The position numbers and the translations under genes are program-made. The notes under the pieces were generated by a model. The model saw only the letters and a program-made list of their open reading frames with translations. It searched no databases and was not told where the DNA came from. A stretch of 64,000 nucleotides of DNA from CAZHWR01 sp964536085 (GTDB lineage Bacteria > Bacillota > Clostridia > Oscillospirales > Ruminococcaceae): the NCBI GenBank assembly GCA_964536085.1, contig CAZHWR010000001.1:85730-149729 (forward strand). The letters are read 5' to 3'. This document shows, piece by piece, positions 1-8,719 of this stretch (within the stretch, counting starts at the first letter, position 1; each line of letters begins with the position of its first letter).

Positions 1-1
1 A

Positions 2-193
2 TTCAAAAAGGTAACAGGCGCGACGAAGTATCAGGTAGTGTTCACAAGCGGTAAGAAAACGGTTAAAAAGACAGTTAAGAAATCAGGTAAAACCATTAAG
101 ATTAAAAAGGGCAGTTATAAAGTCAAGGTTCGCGCATACGGTGCGGGACAGTACGGAAAGTACAGCAAGAATGTCAAGGTTAAAGTAAAATAG
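2..193 (+). CDS. C-terminal end of a basic secreted/surface protein (partial, 5' end outside window)
   Basis: An open frame enters from the left edge and stops at TAG 191-193, giving 63 residues. The segment starts with VTGATKYQVVF, is very rich in lysine and ends with alternating K-V residues, like the last strands of a fibronectin type III or similar beta-sandwich domain at the C-terminus of a secreted protein. A strong terminator follows 15 bases later, so this is a true gene end. The basic composition resembles the tails of the sulfatase and beta-galactosidase in this window, but the repeat motif of those tails is not present. The function of the whole protein cannot be read from this piece. 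Confidence 0.6.
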   Translation, partial: FKKVTGATKYQVVFTSGKKTVKKTVKKSGKTIKIKKGSYKVKVRAYGAGQYGKYSKNVKVKVK

Positions 194-208
194 CAATAGA
201 TTGTTTAA

Positions 209-241
209 AAACCGTCTCCCAAATTTCGGGAGACGGTTTTT
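209..241 (+). terminator. Rho-independent terminator of the upstream partial gene
   Basis: Perfect inverted repeat ACCGTCTCCC / GGGAGACGGT with a seven-base loop, followed by TTTTT. It sits just after the stop codon of the leftmost gene. Confidence 0.85.
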
Positions 242-252
242 GCGCGCGTATT

Positions 253-519
253 TTAAAGTGATTCAAAACGCTTCGCGCCCGAGGTCATAAGATATCTGTG
301 CATCAGCGCGCACGCCGCCGCGACTATAACCGAGAACAAAAGCGCGAACACTGCCGCCGACATAAAAAGCCAACAGCCGCAGGCGTAGATTATTATCGAT
401 ATGAAGACCGAGCCCATGGAAGCAAGCATGGTGATTATAACTGAAGGGCTTTGCTTTATCACGGCGTTTTCGTTTACATAGTCAAATTTTGGGAAATGCA
501 GGTTGATTATTACTCCGAG
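253..519 (-). pseudogene. Truncated ABC-2 type transporter permease (3' remnant)
   Basis: About 88 C-terminal residues are preserved on the minus strand. They begin with a GVIINLHFPKFDY block followed by NENAVIKQSPSV and then two strongly hydrophobic segments, ending in a short basic tail. From memory this block is typical of the last part of large clostridial ABC-2/exporter permeases, which normally exceed 400 residues. Upstream of the block the frame runs into unrelated, AT-rich sequence without membrane character, so the 5' part of the gene is missing. The breakpoint lies near 520-531. No ATPase partner is seen. The family assignment is moderately sure; the truncation is clear if the assignment holds. 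Confidence 0.45.
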
Positions 520-1040
520 CAGTGCAAAACGCGGTGAACACCGTCGGAAGCACAATGATGTGTAGATATCAACGGTTAAATACGGATCATATCGAATTGA
601 TGAGCCATCTGATGGATATATCAATGTTGGATTTGTGGAAAGTTAAAAAAAGGAATGGAAAGAGGCTGGATACATTGCAGATTAGCAGTTATTGGAACGC
701 ATATAAAGAGTTGTTTAAACCGCAGGCTTGCTCTTGGTGCGGCAAAGTGTGCATATCGTATCATAAAAAGCGAAAATTGAGATATTCATGGTTGCATGCT
801 TCGTATTTTCGAAAATGAAAATGCCTAAATTGTGGTGAAGATATTAAAATAAGGCGAACAGTATGATCTATTATATGTTTTTTTATTATTGGAATTATAA
901 GAGCCTGTAGTATTGTTATAAATGTTTTATCCAGTGAATTCATACAATCGTGCAAAAAAAATGTTATTGCTGTATTGTGGGCTGCTTTTGATGATGTTTA
1001 TGCCGTTCCGACTGCTAAGATAATAAAGGATAAAGGATAG
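520..1040. other. Decayed AT-rich region without a convincing gene
   Basis: The stretch between the permease remnant and the terminator at 1042 has lower GC than its neighbours and no ORF with a good ribosome binding site. Two weak coding traces exist on the plus strand: a frame ending at 818 with CSWCGKVC, and a frame ending at about 1038-1040 that begins with hydrophobic residues (FFIIGIIRACSIVINVL) but has no start codon. Both look like degenerate fragments of acquired or deleted genes. I cannot name them. Confidence 0.35.
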
Positions 1041-1041
1041 T

Positions 1042-1076
1042 AGAATCCCCTGCCGGTTAACACTGGCAGGGGTTCT
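1042..1076. terminator. Terminator-like hairpin between decayed region and htrA
   Basis: Stem CCCCTGCC / GGCAGGGG with outer AGAA / TTCT pairing and a loop of about ten bases. It lies 34 bases beyond the htrA stop codon. The T-run is weak on both strands, so it is a probable rather than a certain terminator for the minus-strand htrA gene. Confidence 0.55.
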
Positions 1077-1109
1077 AAATATAAATACATCTTGATCTGC
1101 GGTATAAAA

Positions 1110-2198
1110 TCAATCGTTTGCTATGATATTTTCGATGATATCGAACACCTGTGAAATCGGCAGTGCATATCCCATGCCTTCGGTATCTGTGGAGGATATT
1201 TTTGCCGTGTTTATACCGATCAGCTCGCCGCTCATGTTAAGCAAGGCGCCGCCCGAATTTCCGGGATTAATTGCCGCGTCTGTTTGTATATATGATACGT
1301 CTGAGCTTGATTCGGATGTGACGCTTGTGCTTTCGGCAGTCATGGAATTACCGTAGCTTCCATAACCCTCATAGCTTCCATAATATCCGTAGCTTCCGTA
1401 GCTGTCATAATCATCGGAACTGTCGGAGTCGTCTAATGTTCTGTTAACTGCGCTTACGATACCTGTGGTAACAGACTGACCATAGCCCAGCGCATTTCCG
1501 ATGGCAACTACCTGTTCGCCAACCTTAAGCTCATCTGAATTGCCGCTTGAGGCAACAGATATCTGCGTGACCGTATCGTTTGAAAGACCTGACAACGATA
1601 CCTTTATAACTGCGATATCAATAGATTCATCGAAGCCGCACAATTCCGCTTCATAGGTCGCGTCGTCTACAAATGTGACCGACAGCGTTGTTGCGCCCTC
1701 TACTACATGATAATTTGTTATAATATACAGATTGGAGTTTTGTTCTGAAATAATAACGCCCGAGCCGACGCTTGTGGTTTCTTCCAGCATACTGTGGTCG
1801 TTTCTTCCGAATCGTCCGATATAGCTTTTAGTTTCCTGAACCGATATGTTCGTGATAGATACTACTGATGTGAGTCCCGCTGCTGCAATGCCGGATACGT
1901 CTAGGCTGTTAGAGCCGCTGTAATTTACCGCCGCTGCTGTGACTGCTGAAGTTGAGCCTATTGTGCTTTTAGAGACCGAGTTGTTTAAAGCTGTGTTCAC
2001 TCCGTAAAAGGCTCCGCCGGCAATGCCGCCGAAAAGTACCGCGCTTAACACCAGTGAAATTCCCTTTTGGAAAAAGCCTTTTTTATTCGGCTGTTTTTTG
2101 ACTGTATGATTTATCTGTTCGTATGGGATTATTCCGTTTGATATCTCCCGGGTTACCGTTGTTTCCGTTTTCGCGTTGAAATCTTCATAATTATACAC
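1110..2198 (-). CDS. HtrA/DegP-like membrane-anchored serine protease without PDZ domain
   Basis: A 362-residue trypsin-like protease of the HtrA family, which degrades or processes misfolded proteins outside the membrane. A cytoplasmic N-terminus of about 45 residues is followed by one membrane segment (GISLVLSAVLFGGIAGGAFYG). The catalytic triad is visible as TNYHVVEG (His), DESIDIAVIKV (Asp) and NPGNSGGALL (Ser). Two things are unusual. A Tyr/Gly/Ser/Asp-rich insertion of about 45 residues sits before IQTDAAINPGNSGG, in the activation-loop region. The protein also ends about 50 residues after the catalytic Ser, so the usual PDZ domain is absent. The start is GTG at 2198: AAGGAGG lies six bases upstream, while an in-frame 33-residue extension lacks a good site. 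A DeoR-type regulator lies 118 bases upstream on the same strand. Confidence 0.9.
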   Translation of the reverse strand: MYNYEDFNAKTETTVTREISNGIIPYEQINHTVKKQPNKKGFFQKGISLVLSAVLFGGIAGGAFYGVNTALNNSVSKSTIGSTSAVTAAAVNYSGSNSLDVSGIAAAGLTSVVSITNISVQETKSYIGRFGRNDHSMLEETTSVGSGVIISEQNSNLYIITNYHVVEGATTLSVTFVDDATYEAELCGFDESIDIAVIKVSLSGLSNDTVTQISVASSGNSDELKVGEQVVAIGNALGYGQSVTTGIVSAVNRTLDDSDSSDDYDSYGSYGYYGSYEGYGSYGNSMTAESTSVTSESSSDVSYIQTDAAINPGNSGGALLNMSGELIGINTAKISSTDTEGMGYALPISQVFDIIENIIAND

Positions 2199-2204
2199 AA
2201 TAAT

Positions 2205-2211
2205 CCTCCTT
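2205..2211 (-). promoter_or_regulatory. Ribosome binding site that fixes the htrA GTG start
   Basis: AAGGAGG on the minus strand, six bases before GTG at 2198. Read as codons it would encode rare Arg-Arg inside a longer in-frame extension, which supports the shorter protein. Confidence 0.8.
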
Positions 2212-2316
2212 ACGGACCCCTGTAAAGGAATCCTATTCCTTTTTAGGTTTTGAAAAGCTTGGTTTTGCTTTTCTTGACTATAGTTTAGGCCGTCCACCTT
2301 AATTCAACTTAAAATA

Positions 2317-2739
2317 TTATATTAAAGATTTTTTAAAATTCCGAAAGCTGTTTGTGAACGCCGCTGAAGATAGTTTGGATTTATCAGCGCGCCTATTTTG
2401 CTTTGTGTATTTTAAAATAATTGAGCGCAGGAGTTCAAAGCCGTTATTGTTCAGATTGCAGGCTGTTTTCTGTTCCGCTGAGATAAATAGTCTGCTCAGC
2501 AATAAAATTTCCGCGTCGGTCATATACATCCGCTCGCAGTAATAACCCTGAACTATGTAAACGCTTCCGCCGTATCTGCCGCTTTTGGTGTAAATATGCT
2601 CGGATAGGCTGAGTGTTTCAATATCCCACCGTACCGTTCTTTCGGAAACGCCGAACTCAGCCGCAAGATTTACTATAGTTTCATATCTGCGGCGGCAGAG
2701 TATTTTTATTATACTCATGCGCCGTTCGGCGGTTCCCAA
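2317..2739 (-). CDS. DeoR-type helix-turn-helix transcriptional regulator
   Basis: A 140-residue protein. The N-terminal 60 residues form a winged-helix HTH of the DeoR/HTH_11 type (RRMSIIKIL...ETIVNLAAEFGVSERTVRWDIETLS). The remainder (YCERMYMTDAEILLLSRLFISAEQKTA and a Lys/Arg-rich tail) has no sugar-binding domain of classical DeoR proteins; it resembles short stand-alone regulators with a WYL-like linker but lacks the WYL domain. The start is TTG at 2739, because AAGGAGGTGA lies eight bases upstream; the longer frame to 2811 would run back through the terminator hairpin. It precedes htrA on the same strand and could control it. Confidence 0.75.
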   Translation of the reverse strand: MGTAERRMSIIKILCRRRYETIVNLAAEFGVSERTVRWDIETLSLSEHIYTKSGRYGGSVYIVQGYYCERMYMTDAEILLLSRLFISAEQKTACNLNNNGFELLRSIILKYTKQNRRADKSKLSSAAFTNSFRNFKKSLI

Positions 2740-2780
2740 TTGGCTCACCTCCTTTTCTGTCAGGCATTTGATTCGATGCA

Positions 2781-2827
2781 TAAAAAAGACCCGGCAAATC
2801 AATGCGTGCACATTGATTTACCAGGTC
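2781..2827 (-). terminator. Terminator hairpin in the leader of the DeoR-type gene
   Basis: On the minus strand a long stem (GACC...AAATCAATG / CATTGATTT...GGTC with small internal mismatches) is followed directly by TTTTTT. It lies upstream of the regulator's start codon, so it either ends a short RNA or attenuates the regulator. Confidence 0.65.
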
Positions 2828-2925
2828 CATCTTGATTTTTAAACAAGTCCGACGTTTCTCTTCGGTATTATTTGTTGTGTTCAGTTTTGTAAGATTCAGT
2901 CGAAGTTTGACATATATTTGTATTT

Positions 2926-2954
2926 ATTTTAAAACCGTAATGACGTTTTTGCAA
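2926..2954 (-). promoter_or_regulatory. Probable sigma-A promoter for the DeoR-type leader
   Basis: On the minus strand TTGCAA (2949-2954) is followed after 17 bases by TAAAAT (2926-2931). Transcription would start near 2919 and meet the terminator at 2827-2781, giving an RNA of roughly 140 bases. The rest of the gap to 3103 shows nothing else I can support. Confidence 0.45.
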
Positions 2955-3096
2955 GTGAAAGCAGGATGATTTTACTGTTTTTCAATAATATTTACTGTAA
3001 AACTCATTAAAAGGATGGCGTTTTGGACGCATGAACCCGTGTGAAGGATGTAGCTGCATTTTGATACTGTGCTATTAATATTTTTCTACTCTTATT

Positions 3097-3134
3097 TATA
3101 AAAACGGCTCCTCTCAAACATTGAGAGGAGCCGT
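3097..3134 (-). terminator. Rho-independent terminator of the sulfatase gene
   Basis: Perfect 14-bp stem ACGGCTCCTCTCAA / TTGAGAGGAGCCGT with a three-base loop, then TTTTTAT on the minus strand, shortly after the sulfatase stop codon. Confidence 0.9.
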
Positions 3135-3147
3135 AAATACTTTTTGA

Positions 3148-6100
3148 TTATTTTTTCTTTAGCGCAGCAATACCTTTTCTGTTAGTTTTATAAACTTTCT
3201 TGCCGACCTTTATCGACTTCTTGTTCTTTTGAACCACGCCCTTTTTGTTCACTACGTACTTTTTCTTTTCTACCTTGACCAACTTGTTCTTTGTTCCTTT
3301 TTGAACTACGCCTTTCTTGTTCACTATATAGGATTTTGATCCCACTTTTACAAGTTTGTTTTTCAAGCCCTTTACAACGACTCCGAGCTTGTTTACAACA
3401 TAGGATTTGCTTCCTATTTTGACAAGATGATTAGCTTTGCCTGTAGAAACATAATTTTTGACCACGGCGTATGTCTTGCCGGATACAACTACTAATTTTG
3501 TTCCCGTTACAGCTTTGCTGTTTTTATACAGTACTGTCTTTTCGTTCACTGCCTTTACTCCGTTCGCCGGAACCAAGGGCGTGGGAGTAGGCGTAGGAGT
3601 AGGTGTGGGGGTGGACTCAGGGTCCGGCGCGGGTGTGACAGTTATTGTTGCTGAGGCGCTGACTGATGATGTGTGATTTGAGTCTGCTGCCTTAGTGACA
3701 GTGATTTTAGTTGTGCCGACAGATTTGAGGGTTACCACTCCGCCGTTTATTGTTGCTACGTTTGTGTTTGAGCTTTTCCATGTGAGTTTACCACTGCCCG
3801 AGCCTCCGCTTGCAGTGAGTGTAATTGTTTGTTCGGAAATAGGCGCTGATATGTCGCCTTGGTCAATGATGATTTCAGCCTGAGGAGCTTTGTTGACGGT
3901 GAGTACGGCGCTTGAATATTTAGGCTCGTAGTTTGCGGCGTTTCCGCCGGAAACAGTTATCGGATATTCGCCCGCGCCGGATTCGGAGTCGGCTGTGCAT
4001 GAAATCGTGGGGAGTGAGGTTAAAACAGATATGTCGTCGCCGTTCACAAAGCCCTGATAGGCAATTTTAAATTCCGGATTTGATTCACCGTAGGTTTTTG
4101 CGGCATTTATTGCCGAGATACTGAGGGTCTTTTTATTGACTGTGATGTCGATTGTATCTTCGCTTTGCGCGCTTCCGCCGTCTGCTGATTTGGTCGCGGT
4201 AACAACTGCGCTGCCTGCTGAATTTATTGTGACCGTTCCGTCGCTGCTGACTGATAAAACTGCCGTATCGCTGCTCGCAAAGCTGACTGTGCTGCTGCTT
4301 GATACCCCGGAAACGCTCAATGTGAACGGATTGTCCCCGTACGTTTTGCTTTGGTAAGCCTGCTTGTTAATGATTTCAATCGGCTCCAGCTTTGCCAAAG
4401 CATCGAGTGAATCTGCAAGGTGCGAATAGTTGTCAATCAGCGATTTCTGCTCATCTGTAAGCGCGTTGTATGCGTTTTGTGCCGCCGTGATTTTATCTTT
4501 ATCCGCCAAAGTTACACTATCGGGAATTTGTGATATCGATTCACGGACAATTTGTACCTGTTTGCGCAGATTATTGACTGCTTGTTCGAGTGAGACCAGC
4601 TTTTTGACTCCGATAACAAGCAGCTTTTGTTCGTCCGAAAGTGCGTTGTAGCTGCTGCGAACAGAGTTTATATCTTCGCTTGCGGATATGAGTACTTCTG
4701 ATACCATTGGGAGCGCCAAAATTTGCGAGCTTACATCTGCTGGTGCTGACTCAATACTGTCGATTGCTTGTGAAAGCTCTGAAATTTTTTGACGCTGTGC
4801 GTCTGTCAGGCGCGCGAGCTCTTCTGAATCCATTTGCGAATATGCCTTGATTAATGCGTTGACGTCCGGCCGATTGTCAAGAGAAACTGCGTCGGCCGCA
4901 GGGAGGATATTGAGTATTTGTATTATCTCGCGGGCGGTGACCTTGTGCGTGTTTTCGCCGTGCATTATTTCAAAAGCATCGAGATTGATGTTTGTGTTCG
5001 TTGATGCGGTGTTTTTTTCGCCGGTGCAGGTGAGAGTAATTGTGTGTTCGCCGTCTTCAAGGTCAAGCTTTTCAAACATCATCGACTGGAACGGCTGGGC
5101 GCTGTAGCAGTCGATTGCATCAGCAGCTTGTTCGCCGTCGATTTCCACCTTGAATATGCCGGCTCCCGAGCCGCATCCGAGGTATATTCGGATTCCTGTT
5201 CCGCTGAATGAGAGCGTTGCCGACGCGCCCTCTTGGTTTGCTCTTTTATTCGAACCGGATATGGTGTTTGCAAGATTTGCTATCGTACTCCAAGTGCCTG
5301 TATAAACAATGGAACTATCAGAGTTTGAAACATATTCGGAGGAGCTTGCCTGTGTATCTTGGCTTTTCAGCACCACAAATCGGCGAAGGTTCAGGTTGGA
5401 AGCCGTGCTCAGGCTGCTTTTGCCGCCGTTTTCAATTTTTATCGTGTGTTCGCCGTAATCAAGGTCGTTCCGTTCATACATGAGAACATTTTGAGCGGCA
5501 ATGCTGTTATAAGCATTTATAGATTTGTCGAGCTCGCCGTCGATGTAAACGTTGACCATTCCTGCTCCCGTGCCGTAGTTGAGATATAGCTGAACACCCG
5601 TTCCGACAAACGTAAGCTCTGCCGTTTCGCCCTCGGTGGTTGATCGCATGGCTTCGCCCGTGTCTGAGTTTGAAAACCATGAGGAACCCGTATAAGTTAT
5701 TTTTGAGGTGTTGTTGTAAAGAATTTCCTCCGGCTGCTCGCCGTTTTGCGCGGTCGAGGAGCTTCTTGATATAACAAACCGCTTGATATTTACGTTTGTT
5801 CCGCCGCTCGCGGAGTTCTTTTCGCCTGTGTTGACGATTTTTATGGTGTGCGTGCCGTATTCAAGCCCCTGCTTTTCGAATATTTTGGTGTTTTGCAGAG
5901 TAGAGGCGCTGTAAACATCCAGTCTTTCCTGTTCCTCATCGTCGATATAAACTTTAAAGATTCCGGCGCGATTACCTCTGTCGATATAAAGCGCGATCCC
6001 CGTGCCCTCGAATGTGAGCTCCGCAGTGTCTCCTGCGGCAGTCGAGCGCATTGTTTCACCTGCGTCGCCGCCAGTGAACCATGTGCCGCTGTATTTTATT

Positions 6101-8454
6101 TGAGACGTGTCATTGTACATTACGGTTTTTTCAAGCGATGCCGAGCAGGTTATTTCGCCGCCGTTTATTGTATATTCAAGTCCAAAGCTGTCGAGGAACA
6201 GGCTCAGGGGAACGTGGATTCTTCCTGCGATTATTTCGGGAGCCGCCGCAAGCGTTACTGCGCTGCCGTTGACTGTAGCTTTGTCGCTTCCAACGGTGTA
6301 TTCAATTTTAATATTCGCATATTCTGCGGATGTGGTCTTCGTGAGCGGGTTGTATTCGCAGTCCGCGTTGATTGCGGATAAAAACGCGTCCGCATCGTAC
6401 AAAATTTCGCCGTTTTTCTCTGATGGTTCAACATCCGGCCAAATGTACGAGCCGTCCATTTTTATTGTAACGTCATGTTCGGGTATCAGACCAAGCTGTT
6501 TGTCGGTCACCGCGCGGGTACCCTTAAAGCCCTCTACGCTTAAATTATCGTAGGTCGCAGAGGACAAATCCGAATAAAGTCCTACGCCGCCTTTCAGATA
6601 TGATTCATCGGTGCATTCAAGCTCTAATTCGTTATCAACATATACTTTGATAAGGTCGCTGTCCGCCGTAACCTTGACGTTATAGGTCTGTCCGGGAGTC
6701 AAGTCTGCGTCTGCCGAGGCAATGACCGTGGAGGTCTTTGCCTTGACATTAAGCAGTTCGACCTTGTTGTTGCCGGCATCGATTGTTGCGGCGTATCCGC
6801 GGAACGCCTCATTGGAAGGATTTGCAAGCGAATTGCGGAACATAACGCCCGAACGTCCTGACGCGGAGGGCGTTATATCCATTGATACATGAGCGTCGTA
6901 GTAAAGATACATCTGAAGCTCGACAGCGCCGCTTGACGAGCCGTTAGCTTTAAACACACCGTTTGATTTTGTAAATGTGCCGTCGTTAGACCACAGATAG
7001 TATTCGTCGTTTGCGAATGAAGCGCTGAAGGCCTTTCCGTAGGTGTCTTTTTCAATCAGGGCGTGCATTTCCCGCGCAAGCTCACGGGCGAGCTCTGGGT
7101 AATCGTCAATAACATTATTGTGCTCACCGGGATCTGATGCCAGATTGTAAAGCTCGCGCCTGTCGTGGGCGAATGATTCAAGATACTTATAGTCGCCTTT
7201 TCGTATAGCCCCGCCTTCCCGGAAGGTGGTGTCGTAATTCAAGGCGTATCCGGGGCTTAGATTTGTGTCGCGCACAAAGCACCAGTAAAGCGGACTTCGT
7301 TCAAATTCCCCTTCGCCGGTGAGCAGAGGGACAAGAGAGCTGCCGCTGTTTTCAGGTATGTCTGCGTCGGGAATGCCTGCGATTTGAGCGAATGTTTGAT
7401 AAAAATCTATCATGTGGACGGGTTGGTCGCATTCGCTTCCGGTATTCATTTTCTCAGGCCACCTTATTATAAGCGGGTCGCGTATTCCGCCTTCATACAA
7501 ATCGGATTTGCCGCCGCGCAGTTCTCCGTTTGAAGTGAACGAAAGATCTCCGCCGTTGTCCGACGCAATAACCAGTATCGTGTTGTCGTAAATTCCAAGT
7601 TCTTTCAGCTTTTGATCGATCATTCCCACTCCGTCGTCTATATGCTTGTGCATGGCGGCGAGATATGGGTTTCTGTCCTGTTCATTGCGTCCTGCTGTTG
7701 CGCCGCGTTTGTTTTGGAAATATTGCACGGTTTCATCGGGTGCCTGAAGCGTTGTGTGGGTTGCGTAATGCGAAAAATACAGCATGAACGGCTGATCTGA
7801 TTCGCTTGCGCGTTCAATATAGTTGACCGCTTCTTGATTCATTCGGTCAACGAGATACTCGCCGGCAACGCCGTCGGTCACCTGTGGAAGATGGTAGTAG
7901 GGATAGAAATAATATCCGCCTCCGATATACCGTTGTTCGCTCATTATCACTTCGTCAAAGCCGTGGTCGGAGGGTGAGCCCAGACCGGAGGTGGGATAAT
8001 TCTGATATCCTCCGCAGAGATGCCATTTTCCCAAAATTGCGGTTTGATAGTCCGCCTGCTTTAACAGCTTCGGAAGCGCTGTAAATTCATCCGGGTTGAA
8101 ATATGTATTGTTTCTGTCCTCAAGGTAATTTGTGATACCCGTTCGTATCGGATTGTTGCCTGTCATCAAACAGCTTCTTGACGGCGAACAAACCGGCTGG
8201 GTGTAAAACTGATTGAACACCATGCCTTCGCTCGCAGCGTTGTCAATGTTTGGGGTTTCGGCAAAGTCGTTGCCGAAACAGCCGAGGTCTCGTGCGCCGG
8301 TGTCGTCCATCAGCAGGAAGATGATATTTGGCTTGTCCTGCTGTTCGCCGGCTGCCAAAGCAGTGGATTTTAATGCCTGTGTGCTGTATGCGAGTGTTGA
8401 CATCGACATTGTCACTGCAAGCCCTGCCGCCAGCGCCCTTTTTTTGTTATTCAT
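3148..8454 (-). CDS. Secreted multidomain type I sulfatase with carbohydrate-binding repeats and lysine-rich C-terminal repeats
   Basis: A 1,768-residue protein predicted to remove sulfate esters from glycans at the cell surface. A signal peptide spans residues 1-35. The sulfatase domain covers about 40-470: DD at 50-51, the formylglycine motif C89-x-P-S-R, GKWH at 142-145 and DNGG near 299-302. The Cys motif needs an anaerobic maturase, not seen here. Then come a LamG/DUF1080-like sandwich (480-645), a copper amine oxidase-like segment (725-770), three tandem modules of about 110 residues (786-897, 917-1030, 1048-1165), a helical region (1170-1355), Big/MBG-like domains (1358-1606), a Pro-Thr linker (1607-1628) and lysine-rich repeats (1632-1768). 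The start has GAAAGGGG upstream. A divergent AraC gene probably regulates it. The exact sulfated substrate is unknown. Confidence 0.92.
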   Translation of the reverse strand: MNNKKRALAAGLAVTMSMSTLAYSTQALKSTALAAGEQQDKPNIIFLLMDDTGARDLGCFGNDFAETPNIDNAASEGMVFNQFYTQPVCSPSRSCLMTGNNPIRTGITNYLEDRNNTYFNPDEFTALPKLLKQADYQTAILGKWHLCGGYQNYPTSGLGSPSDHGFDEVIMSEQRYIGGGYYFYPYYHLPQVTDGVAGEYLVDRMNQEAVNYIERASESDQPFMLYFSHYATHTTLQAPDETVQYFQNKRGATAGRNEQDRNPYLAAMHKHIDDGVGMIDQKLKELGIYDNTILVIASDNGGDLSFTSNGELRGGKSDLYEGGIRDPLIIRWPEKMNTGSECDQPVHMIDFYQTFAQIAGIPDADIPENSGSSLVPLLTGEGEFERSPLYWCFVRDTNLSPGYALNYDTTFREGGAIRKGDYKYLESFAHDRRELYNLASDPGEHNNVIDDYPELARELAREMHALIEKDTYGKAFSASFANDEYYLWSNDGTFTKSNGVFKANGSSSGAVELQMYLYYDAHVSMDITPSASGRSGVMFRNSLANPSNEAFRGYAATIDAGNNKVELLNVKAKTSTVIASADADLTPGQTYNVKVTADSDLIKVYVDNELELECTDESYLKGGVGLYSDLSSATYDNLSVEGFKGTRAVTDKQLGLIPEHDVTIKMDGSYIWPDVEPSEKNGEILYDADAFLSAINADCEYNPLTKTTSAEYANIKIEYTVGSDKATVNGSAVTLAAAPEIIAGRIHVPLSLFLDSFGLEYTINGGEITCSASLEKTVMYNDTSQIKYSGTWFTGGDAGETMRSTAAGDTAELTFEGTGIALYIDRGNRAGIFKVYIDDEEQERLDVYSASTLQNTKIFEKQGLEYGTHTIKIVNTGEKNSASGGTNVNIKRFVISRSSSTAQNGEQPEEILYNNTSKITYTGSSWFSNSDTGEAMRSTTEGETAELTFVGTGVQLYLNYGTGAGMVNVYIDGELDKSINAYNSIAAQNVLMYERNDLDYGEHTIKIENGGKSSLSTASNLNLRRFVVLKSQDTQASSSEYVSNSDSSIVYTGTWSTIANLANTISGSNKRANQEGASATLSFSGTGIRIYLGCGSGAGIFKVEIDGEQAADAIDCYSAQPFQSMMFEKLDLEDGEHTITLTCTGEKNTASTNTNINLDAFEIMHGENTHKVTAREIIQILNILPAADAVSLDNRPDVNALIKAYSQMDSEELARLTDAQRQKISELSQAIDSIESAPADVSSQILALPMVSEVLISASEDINSVRSSYNALSDEQKLLVIGVKKLVSLEQAVNNLRKQVQIVRESISQIPDSVTLADKDKITAAQNAYNALTDEQKSLIDNYSHLADSLDALAKLEPIEIINKQAYQSKTYGDNPFTLSVSGVSSSSTVSFASSDTAVLSVSSDGTVTINSAGSAVVTATKSADGGSAQSEDTIDITVNKKTLSISAINAAKTYGESNPEFKIAYQGFVNGDDISVLTSLPTISCTADSESGAGEYPITVSGGNAANYEPKYSSAVLTVNKAPQAEIIIDQGDISAPISEQTITLTASGGSGSGKLTWKSSNTNVATINGGVVTLKSVGTTKITVTKAADSNHTSSVSASATITVTPAPDPESTPTPTPTPTPTPLVPANGVKAVNEKTVLYKNSKAVTGTKLVVVSGKTYAVVKNYVSTGKANHLVKIGSKSYVVNKLGVVVKGLKNKLVKVGSKSYIVNKKGVVQKGTKNKLVKVEKKKYVVNKKGVVQKNKKSIKVGKKVYKTNRKGIAALKKK
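3151..3561 (-). repeat. Lysine-rich repeat module at the sulfatase C-terminus
   Basis: About 137 codons made of repeating units of 20-23 residues with the pattern hydrophobic-K-x-G-x-K-x-Y-x-V-N-K-x-G-V-V-x-K. Four to five units are visible. The spacing of Tyr and Gly recalls glucan- or choline-binding wall repeats, but Lys and Val replace the usual Trp. The same module ends the beta-galactosidase at 29091-29564. Confidence 0.8.
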
Positions 8455-8719
8455 TTTTTCGCCCCTTTCTTATTTGACCGATTTTAGATGCTGATTCATC
8501 AGGCACGTAAATCGGATGCATATGCCCATACACGCTGATAATCGGTTTATCAGAGCCGGATTTAGTTGCAAAAATAACAATTTAATGAAGTAAATATGTA
8601 AATTTTCATTGTATATTATTATTTTATCATAAATATTTTGCTATGGAATTGCGCGAATTTTCGTAATTCTATTGCGTATTATTTCATTTAGTGATATTAT
8701 AAATTCGGAGATGGTTTAA

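Noticed and set aside
2199..2297. N-terminal extension of HtrA by 33 residues
   Set aside because: The extension is read through the AAGGAGG ribosome site of the GTG start and has no site of its own.
3458..3676. A plus-strand ORF with Gly-Val repeats
   Set aside because: The GV repeat is the antisense reading of the Thr-Pro linker of the sulfatase.
5848..6381. A 177-codon plus-strand ORF inside the sulfatase gene
   Set aside because: It lies wholly antisense to conserved repeat modules and has no supporting signals.
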